This document shows positions 63,980-64,000 of a stretch of 64,000 nucleotides of DNA, piece by piece. Source of the DNA: Rhodoferax aquaticus (lineage in GTDB: Bacteria > Pseudomonadota > Gammaproteobacteria > Burkholderiales > Burkholderiaceae_C). Below the pieces are notes generated by a model. It did not search any database. It had not been told where the DNA came from and saw nothing but the letters and a program-made list of their open reading frames with translations. The stretch's first letter is position 1. Each line of letters begins with the position of its first letter. Location: positions 4,673,691 to 4,737,690 of the forward strand of contig NZ_CP036282.1 in assembly GCF_006974105.1 (NCBI RefSeq), written 5' to 3'. The position numbers and the translations under genes were made by a program.

Positions 63980-64000
63980 ATGTCAGCTCCCTCCCCTTTG
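63980..64000 (+). CDS. dnaA: chromosomal replication initiator DnaA (first 7 codons only)
   Basis: ATG at 63980 opens a frame MSAPSPL that runs off the right edge; GAAGAG lies just before it. Identity rests on position: divergent from rpmH with DnaA boxes between, the universal arrangement in these bacteria. Sequence alone could not show it. Confidence 0.7.

Noticed and set aside
1-64000. tRNA, rRNA, CRISPR array, prophage or insertion sequence
   Set aside because: None was seen on reading both strands; no cloverleaf, repeat-spacer pattern, transposase or integrase motif was recognised.

Overview
The window looks like a chromosomal segment, next to the replication origin, of a betaproteobacterium of the order Burkholderiales, most likely family Comamonadaceae (Rhodoferax-like). 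The grounds are the gene content (metXW, LptC-KdsC-KdsD, DUF2282/DUF692, many LysR genes), the GC-rich codon use, and a short palindromic intergenic repeat of a kind I associate with this family. The right end carries the classic origin block: mnmE, yidC, yidD, rnpA and rpmH on the minus strand, then two DnaA-box-like 9-mers and the first codons of dnaA on the plus strand. I found no tRNA, rRNA, CRISPR array, phage or insertion sequence.

Layout. 1-3.8 kb: a beta-alanine/omega-amino-acid degradation pair (aminotransferase and CoA-acylating semialdehyde dehydrogenase) with a divergent LysR gene. 3.9-10 kb: DJ-1-like protein, two small unknowns, a cytosolic winged-helix/TolB/TPR regulator, a large FAD oxidoreductase and a small membrane protein. 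10-15.2 kb: an agmatine/putrescine operon (cytosolic agmatine deiminase, N-carbamoylputrescine amidase, PotF-like lipoprotein, and a second deiminase with a signal peptide) with a divergent LysR gene. 15.5-20 kb: alanine dehydrogenase, a lipase-like hydrolase, an M20 peptidase and a hydroxypyruvate-isomerase-like protein. 20-21.8 kb: metX-metW behind a SAM-II-type riboswitch and an intrinsic terminator. 22-28 kb: a redox operon (glutathione transferase, flavin/ferredoxin fusion, NTF2-like protein, lipoamide-dehydrogenase-like flavoprotein) followed by a LysR gene.

29-37.4 kb: an eight-gene lipid-modification cluster (NTF2-like, SDR, DUF3833 lipoprotein, MFS, chalcone-isomerase-like, cyclopropane fatty acid synthase, DUF1365, FAD oxidoreductase) with a divergent TetR regulator. 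37.4-42 kb: a cyclic-di-GMP group. 42-47.4 kb: a glycosyltransferase, oleate hydratase with a neighbouring Crp/Fnr regulator and two FNR-type boxes, and a LysR/DUF2798/AhpD-like set. 47.5-52.3 kb: a GGDEF-EAL protein with a degenerate GGDEF site and a bufferin (DUF2282-DUF692-DUF2063-DoxX) metallophore operon. 52.7-58.9 kb: a glycine-rich RNA-binding protein, an SDR, the Kdo/LPS genes kdsD-kdsC-lptC, a CPA2 antiporter and apt.

The most interesting points are the SAM-II element coupled to a terminator in a betaproteobacterium, the bufferin operon with its own sigma-70-like promoter, an exported agmatine deiminase paired with a polyamine-binding lipoprotein, an oleate hydratase under apparent FNR-type control by a regulator lacking iron-sulfur ligands, and a flavoprotein disulfide reductase with an extra C-terminal CxxC. 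Functions are assigned by reading motifs and family resemblance; no database search was run.
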